This document shows positions 35,305-44,053 of a stretch of DNA of 53,214 nt, in pieces. Under the pieces are notes generated by a model, which was given only the letters and a program-made list of their open reading frames with translations, made no database searches and was not told where the DNA came from. Made by a program: the position numbers and the translations under genes. Source of the DNA: Candidatus Latescibacterota bacterium (GTDB lineage: Bacteria > Latescibacterota > UBA2968 > UBA8231); NCBI GenBank assembly GCA_007136405.1, contig SLHA01000074.1, positions 1 to 53,214 of the forward strand, written 5' to 3'. The number at the start of each line of letters is the position of its first letter. Positions within the stretch are counted from its first letter, which is position 1.

Positions 35305-36777
35305 ATGGACCTGAAGCGTTCCACCGTTCTACCGACGCGCCTGGACTGCCTGGACAATCTGCGGTACTGGATGATCCTGGGTGTCCTGGCCTTCCATTCG
35401 ACATCGGCCTACGTGGGGGCGACGTACTTCGTGATCGATTCCAATCCCAGTGACGTAACGCGCTGGCTGAATCGGTTCCTCATGTCCTTCATCATGATCG
35501 TCCTGTTCTTCCTGGCCGGGTATTTCACCCTGCCATCGCTGGAAGGCAAAGGTTGCGGTCGCTTCATCCTGGCCAAGTTAGCGCGACTGGGTGTCCCTCT
35601 GCTGCTGGGCGTGACCTTCATCGCCCCCATAAGCACGTACATCGCCCACGCCGCCGAGGGTTTCCAGGGTCTGGAGAACCCGGGTTACTGGAGCTTCTGG
35701 ACCACCTACATGAGCTCGGTGCCGGATTTCCCCACCGCGCGCATCGGCGCCCGGGCGTTCAGCGCCAATACCCAGTTCCACTACCACCACTTCTGGTTCA
35801 TCGCCACCCTGCTGGCCATGTCCATCCTGTTCGCCGGGCTCTGGGCATTGAAACAGCGCCTCGCCGGGAAGCGGTTCATGCTGATCAAATCCGCGGCCGC
35901 GTCCAACGCCGAGGTGTCCCTGACCCTGCTGATTTTCGCCGGGGTGCTGGTAGTGACGGACACGCTGGACCCGTTTCTTTTCCGTATCCCCGGAATACGC
36001 TCCCTCGGTAATCTATTGGGCACCCATCCGAGCGGTTTCATCCGTTATGGCGTGTACTTCATCCTGGGGGTAGTGGCGTATCGCAAACGCTGGTTCATCA
36101 ATGGCACATATCCGGGGTCTATCATCGGCTGGGTGGCCGCCTGGCTGGTGATCGTGTTCAGCGACACGCTGGGTCTGCGCACGTCGCTGAGACCGCTGGA
36201 AGGCGTGGTCTACATCGGCCTCCTGACGGGATTGGCTTATCGCTTCCTCAACCGTGCGACGCCGGTACACCGGTCTCTTGCCGCCAGTTCGTACCCCATG
36301 TTCATCATCCACTTCCCCATCGTCGCCCTGGTACAGTACCTGCTGCTACCGGTCGCCGTACCGACACCGATCAAGTTCCTGATCTGCCTGTTGACGGCTA
36401 CTGCTGTCAGCTGGCTGATCAGTCATTACCTCATTCTGCCCTACCCCCGCGGAGCGATGATCGGTATGGTAGGCCTTTTCGGCGTGATGGGCCTTGCTCT
36501 GCATCCCGCCCCGTCCGTCGCCCGAGGAGAGGTGGCGCGGGCCGACCAGTGGCGCGACCGCGGCCGGTTCGGGACCGAGCAGATCATCGAGATGCGCCTG
36601 GGTCAGTATGCCAGGGAACTCAATCTCACCGAGTCCCAGCAAGGCGCGCTGCAACCGCTGATCGAGGCGCATGTGCGCCGACAGATGGAATCCGAGCAGG
36701 CGCTGCAGGACACCCTAACAGCACTGCTCGATGAAGAGCAGCTGCGGCGCTTGCGACGGATGGGGCGGCGCCGATAG
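35305..36777 (+). CDS. Acyltransferase-3 membrane protein with a Spy/CpxP-like tail
   Basis: The 490-residue protein is an inner-membrane acyltransferase (OafA/NRF type) with about 10 helices that transfers acyl groups to polysaccharides or lipids. The opening RLDCLDNLRYWMILGVLAFHS contains the conserved N-terminal His (about residue 31), as in this family. After the last helix (about residue 400) there is a soluble tail of some 80 residues with LNLTESQQG at about 439-447 and LLDEEQLRRL near the end. This is the LTxxQ pattern of Spy/CpxP periplasmic proteins. The ATG follows AAGGA. The fusion suggests a surface-modification enzyme with a built-in helical domain; the substrate is unknown. Confidence 0.8.
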   Translation: MDLKRSTVLPTRLDCLDNLRYWMILGVLAFHSTSAYVGATYFVIDSNPSDVTRWLNRFLMSFIMIVLFFLAGYFTLPSLEGKGCGRFILAKLARLGVPLLLGVTFIAPISTYIAHAAEGFQGLENPGYWSFWTTYMSSVPDFPTARIGARAFSANTQFHYHHFWFIATLLAMSILFAGLWALKQRLAGKRFMLIKSAAASNAEVSLTLLIFAGVLVVTDTLDPFLFRIPGIRSLGNLLGTHPSGFIRYGVYFILGVVAYRKRWFINGTYPGSIIGWVAAWLVIVFSDTLGLRTSLRPLEGVVYIGLLTGLAYRFLNRATPVHRSLAASSYPMFIIHFPIVALVQYLLLPVAVPTPIKFLICLLTATAVSWLISHYLILPYPRGAMIGMVGLFGVMGLALHPAPSVARGEVARADQWRDRGRFGTEQIIEMRLGQYARELNLTESQQGALQPLIEAHVRRQMESEQALQDTLTALLDEEQLRRLRRMGRRR

Positions 36778-36890
36778 ATGAGCAGTACCTCGACTACACT
36801 CGCAGCACCGACAACGGACCCCACGCGGGATGCCGTGGAGGCAGGCGAAGAGCAGGACAGCAGCCGGACGGAAATCCCTGGTAATCCCGT

Positions 36891-37634
36891 TTACAACGCT
36901 GCGCGCAGAGCCTCGACCCGGTCCTTGCTGGTGGTCGACCAGCCGAACTCGGCCGGCCGCAGGGCGCCGCCCATACCGCAGTGCACGGCGCGATAGGTCA
37001 TCCGGCTGGCGGTTGCGGCACGCAACGTGGCGTGAACCTCGCGGACACCCGTGCCGGCCACCACGCGCTCCACATTACGCTCGTCTATACCGCCCGCCGC
37101 CATCACCGCAATGCGGCCGGCGGCACGCTCCACCAGCGCGGCAATGGTCTCCATGCCGGCCAGGGCCGTCTCCTCCTGACCGGATGTCAGCACCCGCTCG
37201 AGGCCCAGCTCGATGAGTTGGTCCAGCACCTGGAGCGGTTCCCGCGCCACGTCGATGGCACGGTGGAACGTGACTGCCAATGGCCTGGCGCGCTCGGCCA
37301 GCCGCGCCGTCTGCTGCCGATCCAGGCAGCCGTCAGGGAGCAGCACGCCCAGGACGACGCCGTCCGCGCCCAGTTTCCGGGCCATGTCGATATCCGCGGC
37401 CATCACCGCCAGCTCGTCCGCGTCGTAGCAGAAGTCGGCAGCACGCGGCCGGATGAGTACGTGCAGGCGGATCTGCAGCCGCTCTCGGATCTGACGAATC
37501 ATGCCGGCGCTGGGTGTCAGCCCGCCTTCGAAAAGATCGGCGCATACCTCGACGCGCTGGGCGCCTCCGGCCTGAGCCGCGGTAGCCGAAGCCACCGAAT
37601 CTACGCAGGCTTCGACAAGGATGGAATCGGACAT
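36891..37634 (-). CDS. cutC: CutC family protein
   Basis: The 247-residue TIM-barrel protein aligns along its whole length with E. coli CutC (248 residues): RVEVCADLFEGGLTPS, LIRPRAADFCYD, PLAVTFHRAID, RVLTSGQ, IAVMAAGGI and EVHATLR. It was first tied to copper tolerance, but the biochemical role is unsettled. I chose the second ATG (37634) because GGGAG lies 6 bases upstream; the first ATG (37640) would directly abut that site. It may be transcribed with the cupin gene 264 bases upstream. No copper-handling genes are nearby. Confidence 0.92.
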   Translation of the reverse strand: MSDSILVEACVDSVASATAAQAGGAQRVEVCADLFEGGLTPSAGMIRQIRERLQIRLHVLIRPRAADFCYDADELAVMAADIDMARKLGADGVVLGVLLPDGCLDRQQTARLAERARPLAVTFHRAIDVAREPLQVLDQLIELGLERVLTSGQEETALAGMETIAALVERAAGRIAVMAAGGIDERNVERVVAGTGVREVHATLRAATASRMTYRAVHCGMGGALRPAEFGWSTTSKDRVEALRAAL

Positions 37635-37898
37635 GGGCATCTCCCGGCAGAAAGAGAGGGCTACAATCCTGGCCCCGTCGCCGCCGCCGGCGGCGCCGTC
37701 AAGGGCCCGCAAACCGTCGGACACCACCACCCCTGAAGTAGAATCCACTCCCTGTCGACCTCGTGTTGCGGAGCCGCAGCGAGTTCGCCAGGGCCGCCAC
37801 TTGGAATGGGTCGAAACGAGTTGCGCGACCGGCGCGGCCCCGCGGCACCCGTGTTGACGGCCGTGGGAACCGGGCCGTGAAACCACGCCGGATGCTTC

Positions 37899-38240
37899 TC
37901 AATGAAACACCGCCAACCACACCGTATCCGTCCCGCGCTCCGTCCAGTTGACGCGATGCTTGACGTGGGCCGGAATGTCGAGATAATCACCGGGAAACAG
38001 CACGATTTCCTGGTCCATACCGTCAACCGCAAGCCCGGCGCTCCCCTGCACGAGCAGAACGAACTCATGGCGATCCTGGTCGTACCAGAAGTCCGGAGGC
38101 GAGGCGTGCCCTCTGGAGACGATCCGCTCCACCCGGCCATGGTCGACCGTGGCCAGGATCTCGACGAGTTCCTCGGGCAATTCCGCCGGTATGTCCGCCA
38201 GCAGGCTGTGTTTGACGAGTTTGTTCCGTGGGCGAGTCAT
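37899..38240 (-). CDS. Small cupin protein
   Basis: The 113-residue cupin has a sequence like the 100-120-residue proteins often annotated as cupin domain protein. HEFVLLVQGSAGLAV carries the His/Glu start of motif 1, and FPGDYLDIPAHVKHRV is motif 2 with PxHxxH. Motif 1 lacks one of the usual histidines, so metal binding may be altered. The ATG at 38240 follows AAGG. It lies upstream of cutC on the same strand. The 264-base gap between them shows no gene. Function unknown. Confidence 0.75.
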   Translation of the reverse strand: MTRPRNKLVKHSLLADIPAELPEELVEILATVDHGRVERIVSRGHASPPDFWYDQDRHEFVLLVQGSAGLAVDGMDQEIVLFPGDYLDIPAHVKHRVNWTERGTDTVWLAVFH

Positions 38241-38398
38241 CGACCTTCAGGTCCAGGGCGCAGCGCGCGCTGCGTAACCGCTGTGAGCGCTACCGCTGCC
38301 ATCCGGTACACAGCGGCTGTACCCGGCGTCTTGCTGGTTGAGAGCCGTCGGCACGTGCGCGCAGCGTCCCGTCGGCCTGTTTTCAGACGCCCCTGGCT

Positions 38399-40084
38399 TC
38401 ATTTCATTTTGCCGGAACGCCATATCAGGAAGATCAGCCACAATCCCAGCAAGCTGACTCCGACGAAACCGGTGATGACCACGCCAGTGGCCAGTCTCCA
38501 TTGCTCGCCCAGGTCGAACGTGGGAACGAGCAGGGCCAGGCCGACGATGAGCGCGGCCAGCAGAATGCTGAGCGAAAGCCGGTTGGCCGGCTGGTCCAGC
38601 CGTTTCAGCGCCTCGCGCAGACCCTGGTGCTGAACCTTGACTTCCAGTTCTCCCCGCTCTATCTGATTCAGCACCTGCGATCCGACCCGGGGGATATCCT
38701 GCAGGAACACGGACCAGTTGCTGGCGCTCTTGAGGAACGCCGGCCCCCAGCTGCCGGGAAACACCCACTGCCACATGAAGCGTCGGACGAAAGGTCGGGA
38801 GACGGCGAAAACATCCAGACTCGGATCCAGCCGGGTACCAATGCCTTCCACCATCGTCAACGTCTTGCCCAGCAACCACAGATCCGCGGGTAGTTTCAGC
38901 TTGTGGCGAAAAGCCAGGGGCATGAAGTCCTCGATGGCTTCGCGGGCTTTGACGGCACCCAGCGGCATGCCATGGTATTTCCGTAGCAACCATCCGATGT
39001 CCTGTTGAAGGTGTGATCGATCGCCCCCTCCACGCACGAAGCCGAGGCGAATCAACTGATCGACGATCCCGTCCTCATCCTGTTCGATAGCCACGAAGTA
39101 GAGTCGGAGCAGATCCGTGCGGAGCCGCTGGTTGAGGTACCCGACCATTCCGAAGTCCATCACGCCGATGACGGCACCCGGCATGATGACGAGGTTGCCC
39201 GGGTGAGGATCTGCGTGGAAGAAGCCGTCCCGGAAAACCTCCTGGGCGATCATACGGGCGGCGTTCACGGCGATCTGATGCCGATCAAACCCCGCTGCGT
39301 CGAGGCTCTCGATGTCGTCGATTTTGATGCCTTGAATGCGCTCCAGTACGAGCAGCCGGCGCGTCGTGTACTCCCAGTATACCTGGGGAATGTGGAGATA
39401 ATCCTCGTCGGCGAATTGCTCTCGAAAACGCTCGGCGTTGCGTCCTTCCCGGAGGAAATCCAATTCAGCCCGTAATGTCGCGGCAAAATGCTCGGCGATG
39501 CCAGGCAGATCGAATATCTCCCCCAGAGAGGTGCGTTCCTGCGCCAGCCGCGCCACATCGTAGAGAATCTCCAGATCCGTCTCGATCGCCTTCTGGATGT
39601 TTGGACGCTGAACCTTGACGACCACGCAGCTTCCATCAGGAAGCGTTGCCGCGTGTACCTGGGCAAGCGAGGCGGCGGCGATGGGATCGGGCTCGATGTT
39701 GGTGAAGATCGCTTCCGGCGGCTGTCCCAGTTCCGCGTCGATCTGTTCGCTAATCGTCGACCAGGCAACCGCGGCGATGGTATCCTGGAGCTTGGAGAGT
39801 TCGATGACATACTCGACCGGGACCAGGTCGGGGCGGGTGCTGAGTACCTGGCCCAGCTTGATGAAAGTCGGGCCAAGGTCTTCCAGCGCCATGCGCAACC
39901 GTTGTGGCACACCTCGGGGAGAACGCGGTGGCTGCTCCCCACGCAATATGCGCCGCGGCAGTGACAGATAGGGCAGCAACCCCAGGGTGTCTACCAGTTC
40001 GCCGAATCCGTGGCGGATAAAAACGCGGATGATCTCGCGGTAACGCTGCAGGTGCCTGACACTGCGCATGGGCGAGCGAATCAT
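38399..40084 (-). CDS. UbiB/ABC1-family atypical kinase
   Basis: The 561-residue protein belongs to the ABC1/ADCK/UbiB kinase-like family, linked to quinone biosynthesis or lipid homeostasis at the membrane. The hallmark KxGQ extension is TFIKLGQVLSTRPDLVP. The Ala-rich nucleotide loop is AAASLAQVH. VVKVQRP has the ATP-binding Lys, FHADPHPGN the catalytic loop, and VMDFGM replaces DFG. Two C-terminal membrane helices end the protein, as in UbiB. I chose ATG 40084 because a good promoter (40140-40113) predicts a transcript starting near 40106; the longer open frame would start before that. No ubi gene is adjacent, so I give no symbol. Confidence 0.85.
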   Translation of the reverse strand: MIRSPMRSVRHLQRYREIIRVFIRHGFGELVDTLGLLPYLSLPRRILRGEQPPRSPRGVPQRLRMALEDLGPTFIKLGQVLSTRPDLVPVEYVIELSKLQDTIAAVAWSTISEQIDAELGQPPEAIFTNIEPDPIAAASLAQVHAATLPDGSCVVVKVQRPNIQKAIETDLEILYDVARLAQERTSLGEIFDLPGIAEHFAATLRAELDFLREGRNAERFREQFADEDYLHIPQVYWEYTTRRLLVLERIQGIKIDDIESLDAAGFDRHQIAVNAARMIAQEVFRDGFFHADPHPGNLVIMPGAVIGVMDFGMVGYLNQRLRTDLLRLYFVAIEQDEDGIVDQLIRLGFVRGGGDRSHLQQDIGWLLRKYHGMPLGAVKAREAIEDFMPLAFRHKLKLPADLWLLGKTLTMVEGIGTRLDPSLDVFAVSRPFVRRFMWQWVFPGSWGPAFLKSASNWSVFLQDIPRVGSQVLNQIERGELEVKVQHQGLREALKRLDQPANRLSLSILLAALIVGLALLVPTFDLGEQWRLATGVVITGFVGVSLLGLWLIFLIWRSGKMK

Positions 40085-40112
40085 GAAGTCGTCAGCCTGT
40101 TGAGTTTCCAGG

Positions 40113-40140
40113 AGTATAGGATATGGAGTCCTCAGGTCAA
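40113..40140 (-). promoter_or_regulatory. Sigma70-like promoter of the UbiB-type gene
   Basis: On the minus strand TTGACC (40140-40135) and TATACT (40118-40113) are 16 bases apart. The predicted start of transcription, near 40106, gives a leader of about 22 nucleotides before the ATG at 40084 and supports that start codon. Confidence 0.6.
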
Positions 40141-40402
40141 ATCTTGTAACTCTTTTCCCAATGATCCAGCCCGACCAGGTCGTGCCCGCTTCACAGCAGC
40201 ATGGCCCATACACCGAAACCCTCGAGTGATGGGTGCGCGGCCTGACCACCTGGCGCGACAACTCTCTTGATATCCACGGCGGACAGCGCGGGCAAAGAGG
40301 GGTGATTCGGTTCGAGCCGCGGCATGCAGCTCCCAGAATGAGCCTGAAAAGCGGCCAGGATCCGCCGGTGGATCATCCGGACGACACCGGTGTTCCACGC
40401 TG

Positions 40403-40431
40403 TTGTCATGGTCCGGTTCAGCCGTTAGAAT
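40403..40431 (+). promoter_or_regulatory. Sigma70-like promoter of the SDR-epimerase unit
   Basis: TTGTCA and TAGAAT are separated by exactly 17 bases, about 48 bases before the ATG at 40479. It is well placed to drive the four genes at 40479-43778. Together with the minus-strand promoter it makes 40085-40478 a divergent control region; I see no gene inside it. Confidence 0.65.
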
Positions 40432-40478
40432 CAAGGTCAACCAGCAACACCTGCCAATACGATCCACGGAGGATTGAG

Positions 40479-41405
40479 ATGAGGCTGAAGGACAGAGTCG
40501 CCGTCGTTACCGGTGGCGGCCAGGGCATCGGCCGCGGCATCTCGCTCATGTTCGCTCGTGAAGGGGCCAGACTGGCCATCGCCCAGCGCACGGCGGAGAA
40601 ACTGGAACAGACCCGGAAGGATATAGAAGCCATGGGCGGCGAGGTCATCGCCGTACCCACCGACGTGCGCCATCCCGAGCAGGTCAAGAACCTGATCGAC
40701 GCGGCGCAGCAGCGCTACGGCGGGCTGGACGTACTGGTGAACAATGCAGGCATCGGCCTGCGCGTGCCGGTGGATGAAGTCACCGTCGAGGATTACGACC
40801 GGCTGATGGACACCAACCTCAAGGGACTGTACATGGGCTGCCACTACGGCGTGCCGGCGATGAAGGCGCGCGGCCAGGGGTCCATCATCAATATCTCCTC
40901 GGTGCATGGCGTCGACGGCGCTCCGTTGAACACGGTGTACGCGGCTACCAAGGGCGGCATCATCGGCTGCACGCGGGCGCTGGCGGCGGAACTGGCGCCG
41001 TTCCTCATCCGCGTCAACACCATCAGTCCCGGCGCCATCCGCATCCACGACCCGCAGGAGCGGATGGAGCGCATCCTCTCTTATGTGAAGGAGGAATTCC
41101 ACGACGAATTCCGCGAGCGTTTCGCGGACCGGCTGGACGAGGGCAGTCGCTTCTTCCAGCCGTTGGAGATCGTCGGCGAGCCGGAGGACATCGCTTACGC
41201 GGCGGTGTGGCTGGCCTCCGACGAAGGGCGTTTCGTCACCGGGCAGAACATCGTCATCGACGGCGGCTTGACCACGTATCTGGCCGGTCATGCCTCGGAG
41301 CGGGCCCGCGAGCGGGGCGGCACCAGCATATGGCGTGAAATGCGCGACTGGATGGAGACGCATGCCAAAGAGGGCGCGGAGTGGCCGGGCCGTCGTCCTC
41401 GTTAA
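40479..41405 (+). CDS. Short-chain dehydrogenase/reductase (SDR)
   Basis: This 308-residue classical SDR has TGGGQGIGRG, VNNAGIG, the catalytic INISSVHG Ser and YAATKGG (YxxxK), and ends its core with FVTGQNIVIDGGLTTY. A C-terminal extension of about 35 residues follows, with a run of Arg/Glu. ATG 40479 follows GGAGG by 6 bases and sits downstream of a good promoter; the longer frame to 40233 is not supported. It is the first of four closely spaced plus-strand genes (gaps 37, 4 and 94 bases). A sugar or sugar-acid oxidoreductase is likely. The substrate is not known. Confidence 0.88.
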   Translation: MRLKDRVAVVTGGGQGIGRGISLMFAREGARLAIAQRTAEKLEQTRKDIEAMGGEVIAVPTDVRHPEQVKNLIDAAQQRYGGLDVLVNNAGIGLRVPVDEVTVEDYDRLMDTNLKGLYMGCHYGVPAMKARGQGSIINISSVHGVDGAPLNTVYAATKGGIIGCTRALAAELAPFLIRVNTISPGAIRIHDPQERMERILSYVKEEFHDEFRERFADRLDEGSRFFQPLEIVGEPEDIAYAAVWLASDEGRFVTGQNIVIDGGLTTYLAGHASERARERGGTSIWREMRDWMETHAKEGAEWPGRRPR

Positions 41406-41442
41406 CGATGAACGCGCACAGCGTTCACCCAGGAGAAGCTGA

Positions 41443-42192
41443 ATGCACATACTGATAACCGGAGCAGCCGGCCGTCTGGCCCAGGCCGTCGCCGATGAAC
41501 TCGGGCGCGACCACCGGGTCCGGCTGATGGACCGGGTTCCCATACAGCCGGCTGACAAGATGGACTTTTTCCAGGGCGACTTGCTCGATCCGCGCGACGT
41601 CTGGCAGGCCGTCCGCGGGATCGACACCGTGATCCACACCGCCACTCCGCCCCCGGATCTACCCGCGTCGGGCCTGGCCCGGGACCAGGCCCTGCTGGAC
41701 CTGGGCACACGGGGCACCCATGTGCTGCTGAGCGCCGCCGTCCAGGCGGGCGTGCGGCGGTGCATATACGCGGGCACACTGCGTCTGTTCGACGCCTATC
41801 CGGACGATGTGTACATCACGGAAAACTACAAGCCATTGCCTCCACTAGACATGGAGTCGATGAGCAACTACCTGGGCGAACTGGGCTGCCGCGAGTTCAC
41901 CTATGCCCACCCTCTCACAGGCACCTCGCTGCGCCTGGGGACCCTGGTGCTGGAAGAGAAGACCGAAGGCCTTGCTCCGGATCCTTCGTGGCTTGACCGG
42001 CGCGACGCTGCCCGCGCCTTCCGGTGCGCCCTCCATCGGGATGCCGGTGAACAGATGGTGGCGGCCCAGCGCTGGCAGGTGTACCACGTCTGTGCCGCTG
42101 TATCCAACCCGAGGTTCCTGCTCCACGCGGCCCGGCAACTGGGATACGCCCCGGAGCACAATTTCCAGCGCCCACTTTCCAGAGCATCCTGA
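41443..42192 (+). CDS. NAD-dependent epimerase/dehydratase-like protein, catalytic Lys missing
   Basis: The 249-residue protein has the N-terminal Rossmann motif LITGAAGRLAQ of extended SDRs and a uronate-dehydrogenase-like layout. At the active site the expected YxxxK reads NYLGELG, with Leu in the Lys position, so it probably lacks normal catalytic power. AGGAG lies 8 bases before the ATG. Its stop is 4 bases before the start of a second, related protein that does have YxxxK. The pair may be a heterodimer with one regulatory or structural subunit, or one member may be decaying; this is inference. Confidence 0.7.
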   Translation: MHILITGAAGRLAQAVADELGRDHRVRLMDRVPIQPADKMDFFQGDLLDPRDVWQAVRGIDTVIHTATPPPDLPASGLARDQALLDLGTRGTHVLLSAAVQAGVRRCIYAGTLRLFDAYPDDVYITENYKPLPPLDMESMSNYLGELGCREFTYAHPLTGTSLRLGTLVLEEKTEGLAPDPSWLDRRDAARAFRCALHRDAGEQMVAAQRWQVYHVCAAVSNPRFLLHAARQLGYAPEHNFQRPLSRAS

Positions 42193-42196
42193 TATC

Positions 42197-42916
42197 ATGA
42201 CGAAGAAGAAGATACTGCTGCTGGGGGCTTCCGGACTGGTAGCGCCTCACATCATCGGCGGTCTGGAGCAGCATTACCAACTGCGACTGGCCGACATCAA
42301 ACCCAATCCCGACGGCCGGCCGGTCCGCCAGGTGGATGTCACCGACTACCATCAGGTGCTGGAGGCGGCACGCGGCATGGAAGCCATCCTCAACTTCACG
42401 GTCAACCGCGGAGATCCCGGGCTCAGCTTCGCGGTCAACGTGCAAGGTGCGCACCATGTATTGCGCGCCGCCGTCGAACTGGGTATCCGCAAGGTGGTCC
42501 ACACCGGGCCCGAGCTGGTGGTGCCCCACTACCGCCACGAATTCGACATCGAGGACGCACCGCTCCGAGGCGGCACCGGCTATTACAGCTACACCAAGTA
42601 TATGAGCCTGGAGCTGTGCAAGGCCTACGCCCGGATACACGGCCTGCAGGTGATCGCCTTCTTGTTCGCCGGTCTGGCACCGCGCCCGAAAGCCCCACTG
42701 CACGAGCAGGAGCTGCCGCCGTTCACCATCGTCTGGGAGGATCTGGTGGAAGCCTGCCGCCTGGCCGTGGACATCGAGCCGGTGCCCGGCAACTACCAGT
42801 ACTTCAACCTCCATAGTCATAAGGGACACGGCAAGTTTTTGCTTGACAAGGCTGAACGCATCCTGGGTTACCGGCCCCGGACGCAGGCCGGGCAACTCTA
42901 TCGCCGACCCGCGTGA
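42197..42916 (+). CDS. NAD-dependent epimerase/dehydratase (extended SDR)
   Basis: The 239-residue protein begins ILLLGASGLVAPHII, a GxxGxxx Rossmann motif, and has YSYTKYMS as the catalytic YxxxK. It is shorter than most epimerases (300-340), lacking part of the C-terminal substrate domain, as is its neighbour. I chose ATG 42197 just after the upstream stop; translation is probably coupled to that gene, as no strong ribosome site is visible. It is the third gene of the 40479-43778 unit. It may oxidise or epimerise a sugar or sugar acid. Confidence 0.75.
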   Translation: MTKKKILLLGASGLVAPHIIGGLEQHYQLRLADIKPNPDGRPVRQVDVTDYHQVLEAARGMEAILNFTVNRGDPGLSFAVNVQGAHHVLRAAVELGIRKVVHTGPELVVPHYRHEFDIEDAPLRGGTGYYSYTKYMSLELCKAYARIHGLQVIAFLFAGLAPRPKAPLHEQELPPFTIVWEDLVEACRLAVDIEPVPGNYQYFNLHSHKGHGKFLLDKAERILGYRPRTQAGQLYRRPA

Positions 42917-43010
42917 AACCGGAGCCGCCCGCCGGTATGGCCGCAGGAGTTTTGGCGCGGGGTACCGTTCATTACAGGATACGGCCCAATACCAGAAGAG
43001 AGAAGACGAG

Positions 43011-43778
43011 ATGATGCAAACCGTACTGACTCCGGCAGCTGGAAAACGCCTCATCGCTACGGCCATGGCCCGCCATGAGGCCGTGACTGCGGCTCTCGAC
43101 CACGGCACACTGGTCATCGTGGCCGGCACCACCAATGGTTATGTCGCCGAAGAAGTGCTCAAGACGATCGGACAGGAGGCGGAGTTCAGTCGCCAGCGGT
43201 TTTTCCGGGGCATCACCACACCGCCCGGACACAAGAGAAGCCGTTCGGGGCGGCTGAGCGACGAAAGCCGTTTCCCCGGTGACGTGGTGATCCAGAAGGG
43301 CCAGTGGCAGACCGGGTTGACCATCTACGACGTGGTCGACGAGCTCCGTGAAGGCGATGTCATCCTGAAAGGCGCCAATGCCATCGATCTGCGCAGCCGG
43401 CAGGCCGCGGTTCTCATCGGCGACCCGACGGGCGGCACGGTCTTGAAAGCACTACAGGCGCTGATCGGCCGGCGCGTCCGGTTGCTACTGCCGGTCGGAT
43501 TGGAGAAACGCATAGAGGGGACGATCCATGATGCAACCATGCTGCTGAACGAACCGGGCGCCAAGGGCGTCAGGATGATGCCCATTCCCGGCCGGATCTA
43601 CACGGAGATCGATGCACTGGAGCAGCTCGCCGGTGTGCGGACCGACCTGGTTGCCGCTGGCGGAGTGTCCGGCGCGGAGGGCGCGGTGTGGCTGGCCATC
43701 AGGGGCGACGATGAGGCGATCGAACGGGCCAGGTCCATTCTTGCATCGGTCCAGGATGAAACACCGTTCGTGCTGTGA
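43011..43778 (+). CDS. Conserved-looking protein of unknown function
   Basis: The 255-residue protein has no motif I can name. It opens MMQTVLTPAAGKRLIATAM and has TTNGYVAEEVL. A basic stretch (GHKRSRSGRL) follows at about residues 75-85. Two glycine-rich alpha/beta stretches come later: DVILKGANAIDL and AAGGVSGAEGAVWL. It looks like a soluble alpha/beta protein with a possible nucleotide or sugar-phosphate site. The ATG is preceded by purine-rich AGAAGAGAGAAGACGAG. It is the last gene of the SDR-epimerase unit, so a role in the same pathway is plausible. The in-frame codons upstream of 43011 are not supported as coding. Confidence 0.65.
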   Translation: MMQTVLTPAAGKRLIATAMARHEAVTAALDHGTLVIVAGTTNGYVAEEVLKTIGQEAEFSRQRFFRGITTPPGHKRSRSGRLSDESRFPGDVVIQKGQWQTGLTIYDVVDELREGDVILKGANAIDLRSRQAAVLIGDPTGGTVLKALQALIGRRVRLLLPVGLEKRIEGTIHDATMLLNEPGAKGVRMMPIPGRIYTEIDALEQLAGVRTDLVAAGGVSGAEGAVWLAIRGDDEAIERARSILASVQDETPFVL

Positions 43779-44053
43779 TCCTTTCCAGGGATCCGCAGCA
43801 CAGCTCATGAGCCGGCATAGCTGGACTGAACGCTGGGACACTGGCTATTCTGCCCGAAGGCAGCGTCGACACCCCCCGCAGATGGCCGCGCAGATACGGC
43901 GCGTCTTGCTTTCGATGACAACGCCCACGATGATTAGGTAGGAACCGCTTGCGTTGAATCGGTTTCTGCAGTCGTGAGTCGTGTCGATATGGCCGTTACC
44001 AGCTTACCAGGGTGCGGGGTGACGGCCGGTCCTCCAGCACCCCGTTGGATATC

